NCBI GenBank assembly: GCA_029931535.1
Contig: JAQPZY010001688.1
Span: 6,255,501 to 6,319,500, forward strand
DNA: 64,000 bases
Direction: 5' to 3'
Origin: Margaritifera margaritifera
Taxonomy: Eukaryota > Mollusca > Bivalvia > Unionida > Margaritiferidae
Shown here: one piece after another, positions 13,641 to 25,304 of the stretch
How positions within the stretch are numbered: position 1 is the stretch's first letter
Layout of the letters: each line of letters opens with the position of its first letter
The notes under the pieces: generated by a model
What the model saw: only the letters and a program-made list of their open reading frames with translations
Database searches by the model: none
Told to the model about the DNA's origin: nothing
Made by a program: the position numbers and the translations under genes

Positions 13641-14407
13641 AGCAATCCTGTACATGGTAACTGTGATATGTCAGTGATGACAGTACATTAATCTTTTATA
13701 ATTTTTATTAACTTCTGTTATATTTCTATTCTTTTATGCAATAAATGTTAATCTTGTAGATTCTTTACTAATTACATATTTGTTGTATATCTGTTTTAAT
13801 TGCAGGTTTATAATGTAAACTGGCAGTTAGCTAATTATTTCACTCTAGATAAACAAAGGATATTATTATTATATATTACATAATATGTTACATAACATAG
13901 TGTCACTCTGTGGATCCTGACTAATGTTACAGCAGGGTTTCCATCTATGTTAGGAGTCTTTCCACTACCATGCAAATCCATCCTGCCCAAGTGGAAAACT
14001 GGCATCAAACACATTTTTTACCTTCTTTTAGAAATAAAATACTGAAACATCTGCTTACTAAAACAGTTGTCTCCCCTTGAATGGAGGTATTGGTGCCAAA
14101 TCCCCTTGTTAATCAGTTACCACAGTAAACTTCTGTTTGTGCCTAGTTAACTTGCTAGTTCAAGAGGCCTCACAAATACCTTCTATTTTTTGCCTTTTCT
14201 CAAGTTTGAGCAATCCAAGGTGTTTTTGCATCCCAAGGGAATTATACTCCATCTTTTTCTTGTAGAATTTCTCTTAGTGCTCATTGTAGACAAATGTTTT
14301 GGACCTCAATTGTCTGTTTGATTGTACGATAAGCTAATTGGCATCATCTTAATTCTCTATTCTTATGGTCAACAGCAAATACTGCTTCAGTAGCTTAAAC
14401 CTTTACA

Positions 14408-14508
14408 GATATGATCTAATTACTGAGAATAAATGATCATTTTCTGGAAATAAGGTGCAATAAGGTCAAGTACTGAGATGTAGTATCTCAGTAATTAGAT
14501 CATATTCT
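14408..14508. repeat. Inverted repeat
   Basis: GATATGATCTAATTACTGAGA (14408-14428) is answered by TCTCAGTAATTAGATCATATTC (14487-14508), with about 58 bp between. Possibly another hairpin transposon remnant; no gene. Confidence 0.55.
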
Positions 14509-15017
14509 GTCATTTTCTCTAGCATTTATTTAATTTCTTAGCATCCACTTCACTGTAATCTTAATGCGACACTTAACTAAATTTGCCATATATCCCATTG
14601 CTTTGTTCTCTTTAATTACAGGTAACAATAGACATGATTAAATGTGGGGCATGTAAAGGCTTAAGCTGGCTAAAAATTATCACACCACCTGCATTACATG
14701 TCAGTCAGACCATACATGTGAAATCTGTGCTCAATGAATGGAGGACAGATGGGTTATGGTTTGGGACAAGAACTGTTTCAGGCTAGTAGGAAAGCCAATT
14801 GGTATTCAAAGGATGCAGACACTATCCACCTTGCTGCTAATACTGATTCAGTAACAGACTTCATAATGCCAGTGAAGATACAGGCACCTTCATGACCCCC
14901 ATGCATGATTGTAGTATCATTGTCACCCAATTTTAATACTACTCTCTCCCAGTCTTGCCAGCACTGAACAGACAACTGGGCCAGTACCAGCATGGTATGG
15001 TGTCCCATATGGATTAG

Positions 15018-17500
15018 TCATGGAATTGGCGAACCATCATGATGAATTTCTCTGGGCAAGAAAATTTTTCCGTGATCTTCCAAAAGGCCTCCATGGCTGA
15101 CTGTGCCAAAGGCTTTTGTCAGGTCATTGAATGTCGTGTACAGGTTAGAGTTCTGTTCCTGGTATTTCTCCTGGAGTTGATGAGCTCCAAACACCATGTC
15201 TGTGGTCCCTTGTCCTTTCCTGAAGCCACACTGACTCTCTGGCAGGACCCCTTGATCGGTGTGATGCACAAGATGATTCAGCAGAATTCTGGCAAGGATT
15301 TTGCCGGCTATTGACAGCAAGGAGATGACCCGATGGTTGTCGCAGGTTTGTCTGTTGCCTTTCCACTTGTACAAGTGGATGATGGATGCATTCTTGTACT
15401 CCTGGGGTATAGTTCCCTGAGTCAACATTGACTGGAAGAGTTCAGTCAGTTTCTGTGCCATGTGCGAGCCTCCGGCTTTGTAGACTTCTGCTGGCATAGC
15501 ATCTGCTCCAGGTGCTTGCCATTTGACAGCAGACTTATTGCTTTCACAGTTTCAGTCAGCATTCGAGGATCAGCAAGTGATATGTTGATTTCCACTTGGG
15601 GCAGTCGATTAGTTGCCTCCTCACTGATAGATGACTGTTGATTGAGGATGTTGTTGAAGTGTTCTGCCCATCTTTGAAGTATCTTTTCTTTGTCAGTGAG
15701 CAGTGTGGTGCTGTCAGCACTCAGTATCAGAGATGTTCCTGATGACTGTGGCCAGTAGATTGTCTACAAAGCAACATAGAAGTTCTTATTGTCATCCCTG
15801 TCTGCGTAGTACTGAATCTCATCTGCCTTATTGCTCAGCCATGAGTTATCCAACTCTCTGAGTTTGCATTGGACAGTCCTCTTGATTTTGTTGAAGGCAG
15901 CCTTCTTAGATGATGAAGTGCTGTCTTTTAAATAGGCCTTCTGTAGCCAATGGTTCTCATTCAAAAGTCTCTGTATGGCAGCATCATTCTCATCAAACCA
16001 ATCTTGATGTTTACATGTGGTGGGACAGAGGGTTTTGGATGCAGTTGAGTACACACAGTCTCTGAAGGATGCCCAGTTTTTCTCAACAGTCTCGGAGTTT
16101 GTATCAGTTGTATCCCCAGTTGGCTGCACAGTTCTTCAACAAATGCCTGTTTCACATACTCCTGTTTCAATTTGGTGACATTAAGCTTTTTGGGCACTTT
16201 TTGGATATTGAGCTTGGAGACTATGAGCCTGTGGTCAGTCCAGCATTCTGCACTTCTCATAGCCTTTGTCATTCAGACTTCCTGCCTGTCTCTTCTCCCG
16301 ATGATGACATAGTCATTAAGATGCCACTGCTTAGAGCATGGGTGCATCTAATACGTCTCTTTGCAGTTTGGCAGGCGGAAGATGGTGTTGGTGATTAAGA
16401 GGTCATGTTCATCGCATTTTCTTAGTAGGAGGAGTCCATTGTTGTTGCATTTGCCAAATCCATTTTTGCCAATGACACCTGGCCATGTCTGGTGATCTGT
16501 GCCAACTCTAGCACTGAAGTCACCAAGGATGATGAGCTTGTCTGCCTTAGTTACTTCTGCAATAAGAGACTCCAGGTATTCATAAAATGTGTCCTTGATC
16601 TCATCGGGGTTGGTCATGGTGGGTTCATAGGCACTTAAGACAGTTGCATTTCTTTTTCCAGGCAGTGGGAGTCTCATTTGCATTAGTCTGTCATTAACGC
16701 ATTTTAGGAGATTTGTGAGTTTGCTAATTAGCTGTGATTTGATGGCAAACCCAACACCCACTTCACATCGCTTTTCTTTACTTCGGATACTCCAGAATAA
16801 GGTGTAGCCAGCTCCTAATTCAGTGAGTTGTCCTTCCTCAGCTAGGCGAGTTTCACTCAGGGCTGCTATCTGGATGTTGAATCTGGCTAGTCCTCTACCA
16901 ACCAGAGCTGTTCTTCTCTCTGGTCTATCTGCTGAAGTCCATTAGTGTGTGTGCGTTCCAGGCACCAATGGTGAGTTTCATCACCTTTGTCTTGTTAGGG
17001 TTTTGACCGCTAAGGTGGGAATCCCATCAACCGCAGTGTGCTGACCAGGGTTAAGGTGAAGCAGGCAATGTCCTGGGTCACCTGTGTGCAGGTCTGCAGC
17101 TACAGCTCCCAGTGTATCCACACCTGCTGCTTTGCCGCTTACCCATCACCACAGGACTTGAAGGTATCTGGTGGAGGGAGAGGAATAGTGTCATGACTTG
17201 TGCATGAGTTGGATTTAAGTGAGGGAAAGTTGCGCTGAGTCACCCTCACTCTTTCATACAGGCCTGTCCTAATCCAGTGGCACGACAATGTTGAAACGTC
17301 TGAAGACACATCCAGATGCAGTGGATGACCATCAGTTCCTACTGCATCTGAGCTGATGCCTGTGCTGTCCTCACGGCTCTTGCCATCTGCCTTCACAGCC
17401 GGGGCTGGCTGCCTGATCCACCAGAATGGACTTTCCAGAGGGAGCCAGGTTTAGCTGTCCACTGTGGATCAAGTCACAGGTTGTACCGTCTACTATTAAT
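15018..17500 (-). mobile_element. RTE-type LINE, 5' half, inverted: APE endonuclease and start of RT
   Basis: Read on the minus strand from about 17500 down to 15018, this is the 5' part of a non-LTR retrotransposon. First comes a leader, then an AP-like endonuclease of the kind annotated as craniofacial development protein 2-like. Its frame at 16348-16761 has [21 protein letters not shown] and [16 protein letters not shown]. Then come a linker and the beginning of the RT at 15018-15497, with LFQSMLTQGTIPQEYKNASI, NHRVISLLSIAGKI and QCGFRKGQGTTDM. Many frameshifts and stops: dead. It stops at the exact point of the RT where the opposite-strand 3' half begins. Confidence 0.85.
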
Positions 17501-17519
17501 TATGGTAACAGGCGATTCA

Positions 17520-18770
17520 TTGTGATGGTTTGGTAATTCCATGATGGCATGCTCGCTCATGTTGTGGATGATGGTGAGTCATCTGAACCATTTCCAGTCA
17601 TCAATGGAGTCAAGCAAGTCAGTATGATGTTCTCTGCCATGTTTACTGATGCCTTCCATGACTACAACACTAGGATCAGGATCAGATACCGGACTGATGG
17701 CAAGCTGTTCAATCTGAGAAGACTACAGGCGAAGACGAAGTTACAGAAAGTAACTGTTCATGATCTTCTGTTTGCTGATGACTGTTCCCTGAATGCCAAA
17801 TCTGAGTCTGACATGCAACACAGTATGGACCATTTCTCTTCAGCTTGTGACAATTTCGGTCTCACAAACAGTATCAAGAAGACAGAGGTGATGCACAAAC
17901 CTGCACCAGGAAAGCCTTATGTAGAGCCTACCACAACATTAAATGGCCAAACCCTCATGGCAATGGATAAGTTCACCTATCTCGCCAGCACACTGTCACA
18001 TGCAGTCCATATTGATGATGAAACCAATGCCAGAATTTCTAAAGCAAGTGTGGCCTTTGGCAGACTACATGCAAATGTGTGGGAGTGCAGAGGCATCAGT
18101 CTACAAACAAAACGTAAGGTCTACAAAGCCATTTTGTTGCCAACCCTGCTGTATGCTTGTGAAACCTGGATGGTGTACAGATACCATGCCAAAAAGCATT
18201 TTCACATGGGCTGCCTGAAGAAACTGGTAAGGATAAGATGGCAGGACAGGGTCCCAGACACTGAGGTTCTGACATGGGCAGGCATTCCAAGCATCCACAC
18301 TCTGCTGATGAAATCACAGTTGAGATGGGCAGGCCACGTCACCAGGATGTCAGAAGAGTGACTACCAAAGAAGATCTTCTGTGGCGAGCTGAAGGAGGGA
18401 AAGCGATCTCAGGGTGGTCTGAAAAAATGCTTCAAAGATTCCCTCAAGTCATCCTTCAAATACTTCAACATTGACCCTGAGTCTTGGGAAGATCTCACAT
18501 AGGATCACTCCACCTGGTGGAGTGTCATCCATACTGGAGCTACAGACTTTGAATGGAGGAGAACTGCAGAGGCAGTGCAGAAGCATGAGCAGCATAAATC
18601 TCAGAACTGCAGCACATCCTCTATCAATCGAACAAACTCAAGTGGCATCTCCTGTCAAGTGTGTCACAGATAGTTCAGAGCACAAATTGGTCTGATCAGT
18701 CATTCACATACTCATGGTCATCTTCGAACTCTAAGGACGAACAGCAAAACAAGTCCTGGAGAACCCCATT
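17520..18770 (+). mobile_element. RTE-type LINE, 3' half: rest of RT and C-terminal zinc-finger region
   Basis: On the plus strand the frame 17549-18361 continues the RT of the element above. It has VHDLLFADDC (the catalytic F-A-D-D box), KKTEVM, FTYLAS, RISKAS..FGRL, LLPTLLYACETW and LRWAGHV.RM. It then runs on, with breaks, to a CQVCHR-like zinc finger near 18660. A short in-frame deletion relative to the usual RT lies just before SMMFSAM. The start of this half repeats about 20-30 bp present at the end of the inverted 5' half (GGTT.G..AATTCCATGA), so the two look like one insertion. 18770-19480 is probably its 3' untranslated tail. Confidence 0.85.
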
Positions 18771-19497
18771 CCACATAAACACTCTCGTCCTGGCTATAGT
18801 GATCCATCTCATGATAGCTGATATCAAGCCTCAGGACCTGACATCAGCCAACCTCGTACCACTGGTTCTGGATATGGTGATCTATCATCCCAAGATGTAG
18901 ATGGTGTCCAACAACTGGTCATGTAACTTCCACCCCCAGTTTTGTCATAGACACACAGTGCAACTGGCACCAGATTTGGTGATCAAGCCTCCCACAATAT
19001 CCAGTATCAGTCCTGGCTTCATTGTGACCCACACACAGCACTATTTATATGATTTCCCTTTCCTGGATACATAGTACCATCTCAGTCTGTTGACAAAACA
19101 AAGCAAACGCTTGGAGATTACTGTTTCCTAACATGGATGGACTTGCAACCTTGTTTACCATTCCTAAGTTCATGCTTCTCATATTCAGTCTACCTTTGCA
19201 TGAAGATTCTTTATTGCCTCACACCGTTTACATCAAAGACATATTTTTATGAGTTCCCTTTTTCTCTATAGAATCCAATAATGTCCAGGTAAGACTCTTC
19301 CTCCTGTGCATCCAATGAAGATGTCTTCCAGCTGTCCTTCCCCACCTAAGTCCTGTTATTCTCCTGCTGCTCAATCAATGGCCACATATGGAATTTCAAC
19401 ATCTGTCTGCATGTTAACCAAGAAAGACCAGCCATCCTTCAAATACTTAACAAAGTCGTGTTGAGTCGCTGACATCTTGCACTAAGACACCAGCATC

Positions 19498-19555
19498 AAC
19501 AGGCTTTTCTTCTCACAACAACGATAAATACTATTGTCATGAGAAGAAAAGCCTG
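19498..19555. repeat. Short palindrome
   Basis: CAGGCTTTTCTTCTCA is answered by TGAGAAGAAAAGCCTG about 22 bp later. No coding content; may be the end of a hairpin element. Confidence 0.6.
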
Positions 19556-20639
19556 TCCATAATTGAAGTCATCTTAGATCTTTAAAAGTCAGGTTTACAT
19601 GCAAAGCCTTAATTTGTGGTCTACATTGTCACATGTGCTTCACATGAATTTAAATTATTTTTCAGAGTTTTTTTTTTTAAGGTCATGGGTTCCTTTACTC
19701 TTGGTAATTAAATGATGCAAGATAACCTCATTAATATTTGTGGATCTTGCTCATCATCAAACTGAGATCTTAGTGATTTAAAGATATATTCAAAGTTTAA
19801 TCAAAATCAGATCAGAAATGTGGCCTCCAGAATGGTAACAGGCTCAGCCAATCAGATGCAAGATCACCTCATTAATATGCATAGATCTTGCTCATCTTCA
19901 AACTTTTCTGAGATATTGATGATATAAACGTATATACTAAGTTTGTTGAAAATCGGATAAAAAACAATGAATGGTTATGAGTAAATGTTGTAAATTATAA
20001 TAGGCAGTTTATAAAACAAACACTACCAGTAGAGGAAGGGAGGGGTTAAAGCTCCAAGAACAAAACAGTTAAGGTCGGCAGTAATCTACTCATAATAATA
20101 CTGTCCCATTAGGTCATATTGCCACTGAAGCAACATATGCAAGGCAGTGGATAATTATGTAATAGGCTAAGAACAGTTTCAAATGGGGCCAGTCACAGAT
20201 GACAGGTATATGGTGTCCTTGTGCCCAGATATGAATTCGCTGCACACTTGTACCCTAGACAGTGTTCACTCATGCATTAAAACCTCATTAAGGTGCTTCA
20301 GGAACCTCATAGACTAATAGGAAGTAAAAGGTTACAACTCAAAGCCATGTTTCATTGGGGGTCGTCTCCAAATCAGTTTGTAAAAATCACTCATATGCAT
20401 TAAAAAGGTGCCTTCTGTTCCAAAAAATGATTTTAGTCACTTCTTTGCCCTATATTTTGAACCTGCTCCCTTAAAATTGTTACCTCAAATACAAATCTTC
20501 CTCCTTTGGCTTTTTGTACAGTTGAAGTTAGCCCTGATCACAGTCAAGGGCTATCATTCCACAATTCCCAACATGTTTTGCCATCATAAGAAAGGAGGAC
20601 ATATGCCAGAACAAAGACGTCTGTGACCTTCAAGCCAAT

Positions 20640-22060
20640 TTCGATTGGTCTCCCATCATGGCCATATGCCAGCATATCGGTTATCTTGATTTTTTTTATT
20701 GCTACTCCTCCTTAATGGATAGTCATATTGACATGCTGTTTTCACCAAAAGGCTTCTTATGATGTCTAGTTGGTCCTAAATGAAAATGGTGGCCCTCAGA
20801 CATCCAATATGGCATATTGAAAACCATGTTTTTAGCTACTCCTAAGAAGATAGCCATGTTGACTGACATCAGGCTTTCACCAAAAGACTTTTTATGATCC
20901 TGTCTGAAAATAGTGCCAATCTGCATCATGGCAGCCATTTTGAAATCTTGTTAAGCTACTCCTCTTGAATGGATGTTCACATCAATATGAGGTTTCACTG
21001 AAAGACATCTTATGCTGTCTAGTTGGTCCTAAATGAAAATGTTGCCTTTTGGACATCCCATAAGACTTCTTATAATGTCCAGTTGGTCCTAAGTGAAAAT
21101 GGTGATAATCAGAACTCCAATTTCATGGCCACTGTGGCAGTTTGTTATCGATACTTCTCCAGAGTAGGTAGTCATAGCAACATGAGGTTTTCATTAAAAA
21201 CTTATAATATGCAGTTGCTTCTAAATGAAAATGGTACCAATCAGGCCTGCAATATGGCTACTATGGTAGCCATATTGAAAATCTTGTTGTAGTTGTTTTT
21301 CATAACAGATGGTCCAATAGACATGGAGTTTTTTGCAGAAAAACTTCATACAATATCAGATTGATCTTAAATAAAAATGGTGCTGATCAGTGTTGGCTGT
21401 CTTGAAAATCAGTCATTTCACTACAACACTTCTTACTATATTTAGTTGGTCATGCATGAAAATAATACCAAGGTGACATACAAAAAAAATTGAAAAATCT
21501 TGTAGCAGCTGCTTCTCCTAAACAGATGGCCATACTAACATTTAAAACAAAAAAAACATCTCTCTTGCAGTATAAAGTTATTCCTATATTATAGTGATGC
21601 TGATCTAACTTCCAAAATGGCTGCCTTTACAGCCATTCTGAAAATCTTTATATGGCTACTCAGCCTTCTCGTTATCAACTGGTCACTGGCTAAATTACCA
21701 TCTACTTTTCCAGCTGAACCATCTACTTTTACAAATGTGTAACATTTTTTGTGTTGTTGCATTGACTTGGTTTTGTACTTTTAATTTTGGACCAGCTACT
21801 TCAAAAGATAATGAGTAGGCTGGATGCTTCTCCTGAATGGATGATTGTATCAGCATGGTTTTCACTAAAACACTATTATGGCAATATGTAGCTGGTTCTG
21901 AATGAAAATGGTGCTCAACATGGCACCATGGTGGCCATCTTGAAAATCTTCTTATCACTACTCTTGCATGAATGGTGGCATTGACATTGGGTTTTCACTA
22001 AAACCACTTATTGCAAATTTAATTGGTTCTGAATGAAAATTATGCAGATCTGATTGCCAT
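20640..22060 (+). repeat. Degenerate array of the ~145-bp-unit repeat family
   Basis: Units with GATGTCTAGTTGGTCCTAAA, CATCCAATATGGC and GCCATCTTGAAAATCTTG recur at irregular spacing (for example near 20766, 21017, 21078). Decay increases toward 22060. The ends of the family are not clear here. No gene. Confidence 0.75.
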
Positions 22061-22099
22061 TGTGTCACTGCAGAAATTACAGCCTTACTTGGATCTTTG

Positions 22100-22620
22100 A
22101 ACTTTATTGAAACCCCTTAAAAAACCAAATTTCAGCATCTTTTTGGATTCCCTTTCTGAACTGAAAATACACAATTCATCCATAACGTCTGGAAAAAGTA
22201 TTCTGTACTGTTGGCTGTCTAGTGACATTGGTATTAAGAGTAATGAAAGGGCAGGTAAAGAAGCCAAATTGCCCCACAGTCATCCATTTCCGAATGGCAG
22301 ATTCCATGCTGTGACTTCAAATATTATATAAATTTAGATATTCTATATACTTGGAAAACTATGTGGAATGAAAACTCCACAAACAAGCTTTGAAACATCA
22401 AATCCATCAATGGAGATGGAGAGTTGCACCCCTCATATAGAATAATTTAGAGAGGTGAGGTGGTATTGTGTCGCTTGCTTATATGACACACTTACCTGAC
22501 CCATGCAGACCTCCTTGAAGGGTAAACCTCAACCAGAGTACATATCTTTCCACTGTCCATGCACTGACAATAGAACACATTATTGTTGGGAGTATCAACT
22601 TACACCCTGTGAGGCAAACG
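22100..22620 (+). pseudogene. LINE RNase H domain relic
   Basis: The frame at 22107-22331 has SIFLDSLSELKI, then YCWLSSDIG.KSNERAGKEAK. This is the C-terminal half of a LINE-type RNase H (the usual pattern is CW.PSH.GI.GNE.AD..AK). Downstream (22455-22600) a shifted frame gives VLCRL, HTYLTHADLL and a C..H-type tail typical of Jockey/I-clade elements. Several catalytic positions are changed and stops are present, so it is dead. Confidence 0.75.
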
Positions 22621-22639
22621 TTTTTTCATGTGAACTCGA

Positions 22640-25186
22640 ATGAGCTTTTTTTTATGATGTGCTACCTGAAAAAATCATTGACATTCTAAAAGAGTCCAGT
22701 TGATATAACAAATTGTAACCTTGTATTTTAAGGATTTTACCTTTTTACCTTTATTATTTATTTTATTTACCTTTTAAAGAAATTTAACACCTTTTTATCT
22801 TTTATCTTGTTAGAGTAAATATTTATGTTTATTGGGAAGGGTTTTTTCTTCCTATTGATATTACAAATTTTACCTTCATATTTTATAACAACTTTTAATT
22901 GGCACATTATAGCCATCATTGAGCTGATATGCTCTTAAGCTCTCTGCATACATACCTAACATACATAAATGTTTGACCTAAGATCTTGGTCCTCAGTCAG
23001 AAATGGAACATGCCTTGAGTTTTGACATGGTTGAATAGGTTGCCTATTGAGTCACAGTCTAAACCCGTGCTGATTCATCTCTTATATAAGACCTGCTTCC
23101 TGCTCAACTAGCCTAGAGAATCACTGTTAGATCACAATGGTTCTGTTTCATGATAACCCGTGGTTTCATTGCCAGATACAGGCTTCCACTCATGGGAAAT
23201 CAGTCTTTTGTTTTGAAACCAGTCTTAACTGGACCAGTCTTCCTGAGGCTGTGTTCAGGACCCTGTCAGGGCATTGAAATGGTACCTGAAACATACTGAG
23301 CTGAGGGAGATTTTGCTTGTTCTTACCACTTAAAGAAAGAAGGGATGATATTTCCATTCAGGATTTTTTGTCCTGGATTTGTTGGGTTATATATACTCTG
23401 CCTACAAGGAATTAACCCAAGACTATATGAATTTCTTATGCATATTGGCTCATGGGGTTACGGCAGCTGCCACCAGCTTAGCATTGGAATTAAGTTGTTC
23501 CCAGACTAACGTTATTCAGCCTTTGGGATGGAGGTCTGAGGTTGCCAGCTTCTGAGGGACCTTTAATCCCAAAGCACTCAATTTTACCTGGTGGTGTCTA
23601 GATTAGCAGCGCAACAAGTGACCTTCCCTGGTCACTCAGCAGCTTTACAGTGACACAAGGTTACTCTACTTCTACTGGATTTGCAGGAATGAAAAATGTT
23701 TTCCTAACGACCATGTCCCTTCATTGATCTGTGCTACCTTTTGCCCATACCTCATATGAAACTTGAAACTGCTTTGCATATGTGATGGAGACCAGAGTTA
23801 CTGCCAACTCGGGGTAAGGGGATGTAACTATCATCACCTCTTACATTTTTTCCTTGCATATTATGATTGGGCATTGAAGAAGAAATTAATTTGTGGAGTA
23901 AAATATCTTTCTTCAATAATACATTCCTGATCATAATATGGGCACTCCCTCCAAAACCCTCCCTACAGTTGCATCCCTGGAAGAGTGGGCACTTCTCTTC
24001 CAGTAGTACCTGATGAATGTCAGGATGTGGTACCAATCTCTCTGTCCAAAGGGAGACCACTCATTTGAATTCTGTCTCTGTAAGCAGATCACATTTTAGC
24101 ACTTCTATTGTTGAAACAAGCTAAAATATGTGGTTCTTGTCTTTTTTTCCACTTGGGAGGGTGGATTTGCAAGGTAGTGGAAGGATGGACTCCAAATGTA
24201 TTAGCAAAGAAGCCTATTTTACTCAAACAAATGGTTTCTTTGAAGTTTACACAAATATTGCTGATTCACCTTTTAATATTGTTGCTGTGACTAAAAATGA
24301 ATAACCTTTAATTGATTTTTTGCTATAAAAAACAACTTAAAAGAATGTTAGTGTTAAATCCCTTCAAGTCTGTAAAAATTATATTCGTCTGCTTTCAAAT
24401 ATTACTAAAATATAGAAGAATCTTTTATTAACATTTTCTCATGAACCACACCTCTGAATGTAACCAAACTTGACAGGGAACACCCTAACATCAAGCTCTT
24501 TCAAATTTGTGCTAATGATGCAGTTCCACCATCAAATATATCTGCCATTTCAAAAAATAAGAAAACCTTCATATGACTTATTCTGAAAAAAACACTAAAT
24601 GTAGAATTCAAACACTTTAAAAGGAAGGTATTTTGGTGTCAGGGTCTTTCAGATTTGTAGAAAAGATGCACAGTTAATGCCAATCTCCTGTCAAATATGG
24701 TTACTAAAAAAATAGAAGCCTTCAAACAACCTCTCTGCCAAAATAAGATTTGACAGAGCATTCTAGTAATGAGGCCTTCAAATTTTAGTTTAAATGCTTT
24801 CAATCTACCATCAAGTGTGACCTGCCATTGCTAAAAACAGAAATATCTGTAAAAAATTGATCAAAAATAGCTCAACAAATTTTAATGAAATTTGACAGCA
24901 TACTGACTTTAAGCCCTTTCTTTTCTCTATAAGTTATGCTGATTACCCATAAATTATGGGTATTATCATCAATTATGGCCTTTATCACTCACCAGGATTT
25001 TCTAGCCAATGGCTGTAAGTTCATGTAAGATAGGTAAGTGATCTCAGTCTCATTTGGGTATCTTGTTCTTGTTTCACAAGCTTAACTTATCTCTTGTATT
25101 CAGGAATAGATATTTTATTATATTCTGAATATCAGTACAGGAAAGACATTAGGTTTTCCTCAAACATGGGTCACATTCTTTTTCAG
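22640..25186. other. TAF5 last intron, non-coding remainder
   Basis: AT-rich intronic DNA with no recognisable gene. The end is a polypyrimidine tract and TTTTTCAG acceptor at 25186. Part of 22740-22920 is probably the 3' tail of the LINE relic upstream. Confidence 0.5.
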
Positions 25187-25304
25187 AAATGAAAACCCAA
25201 AGCTTCTGTTTGGCTCTTACCCCACCAAGTCAACACCAGTGTTGAACCTCCATTTTACTAGAAAAAATCTGTTGCTAGCAGCTGGAGCTATGAAAACATC
25301 CTGA
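25187..25304 (+). CDS. TAF5: TAF5 terminal exon with stop codon
   Basis: The reading frame (its first base completes the split codon from 11728) is NENPKLLFGSYPTKSTPV, LNLHFTRKNLLLAAGA, MKTS and then TGA at 25302-25304. KSTPV..LHFTR.NL.LAAGA is the hallmark C-terminus of TAF5 and closes the last WD40 blade. It ends only four residues after AGA, as in other TAF5 proteins. The sequence after it is 3' UTR and intergenic DNA. Confidence 0.9.

Noticed and set aside
20408..20626. Open frame of 72 codons before the repeat array
   Set aside because: No motif; part of repetitive intron DNA.
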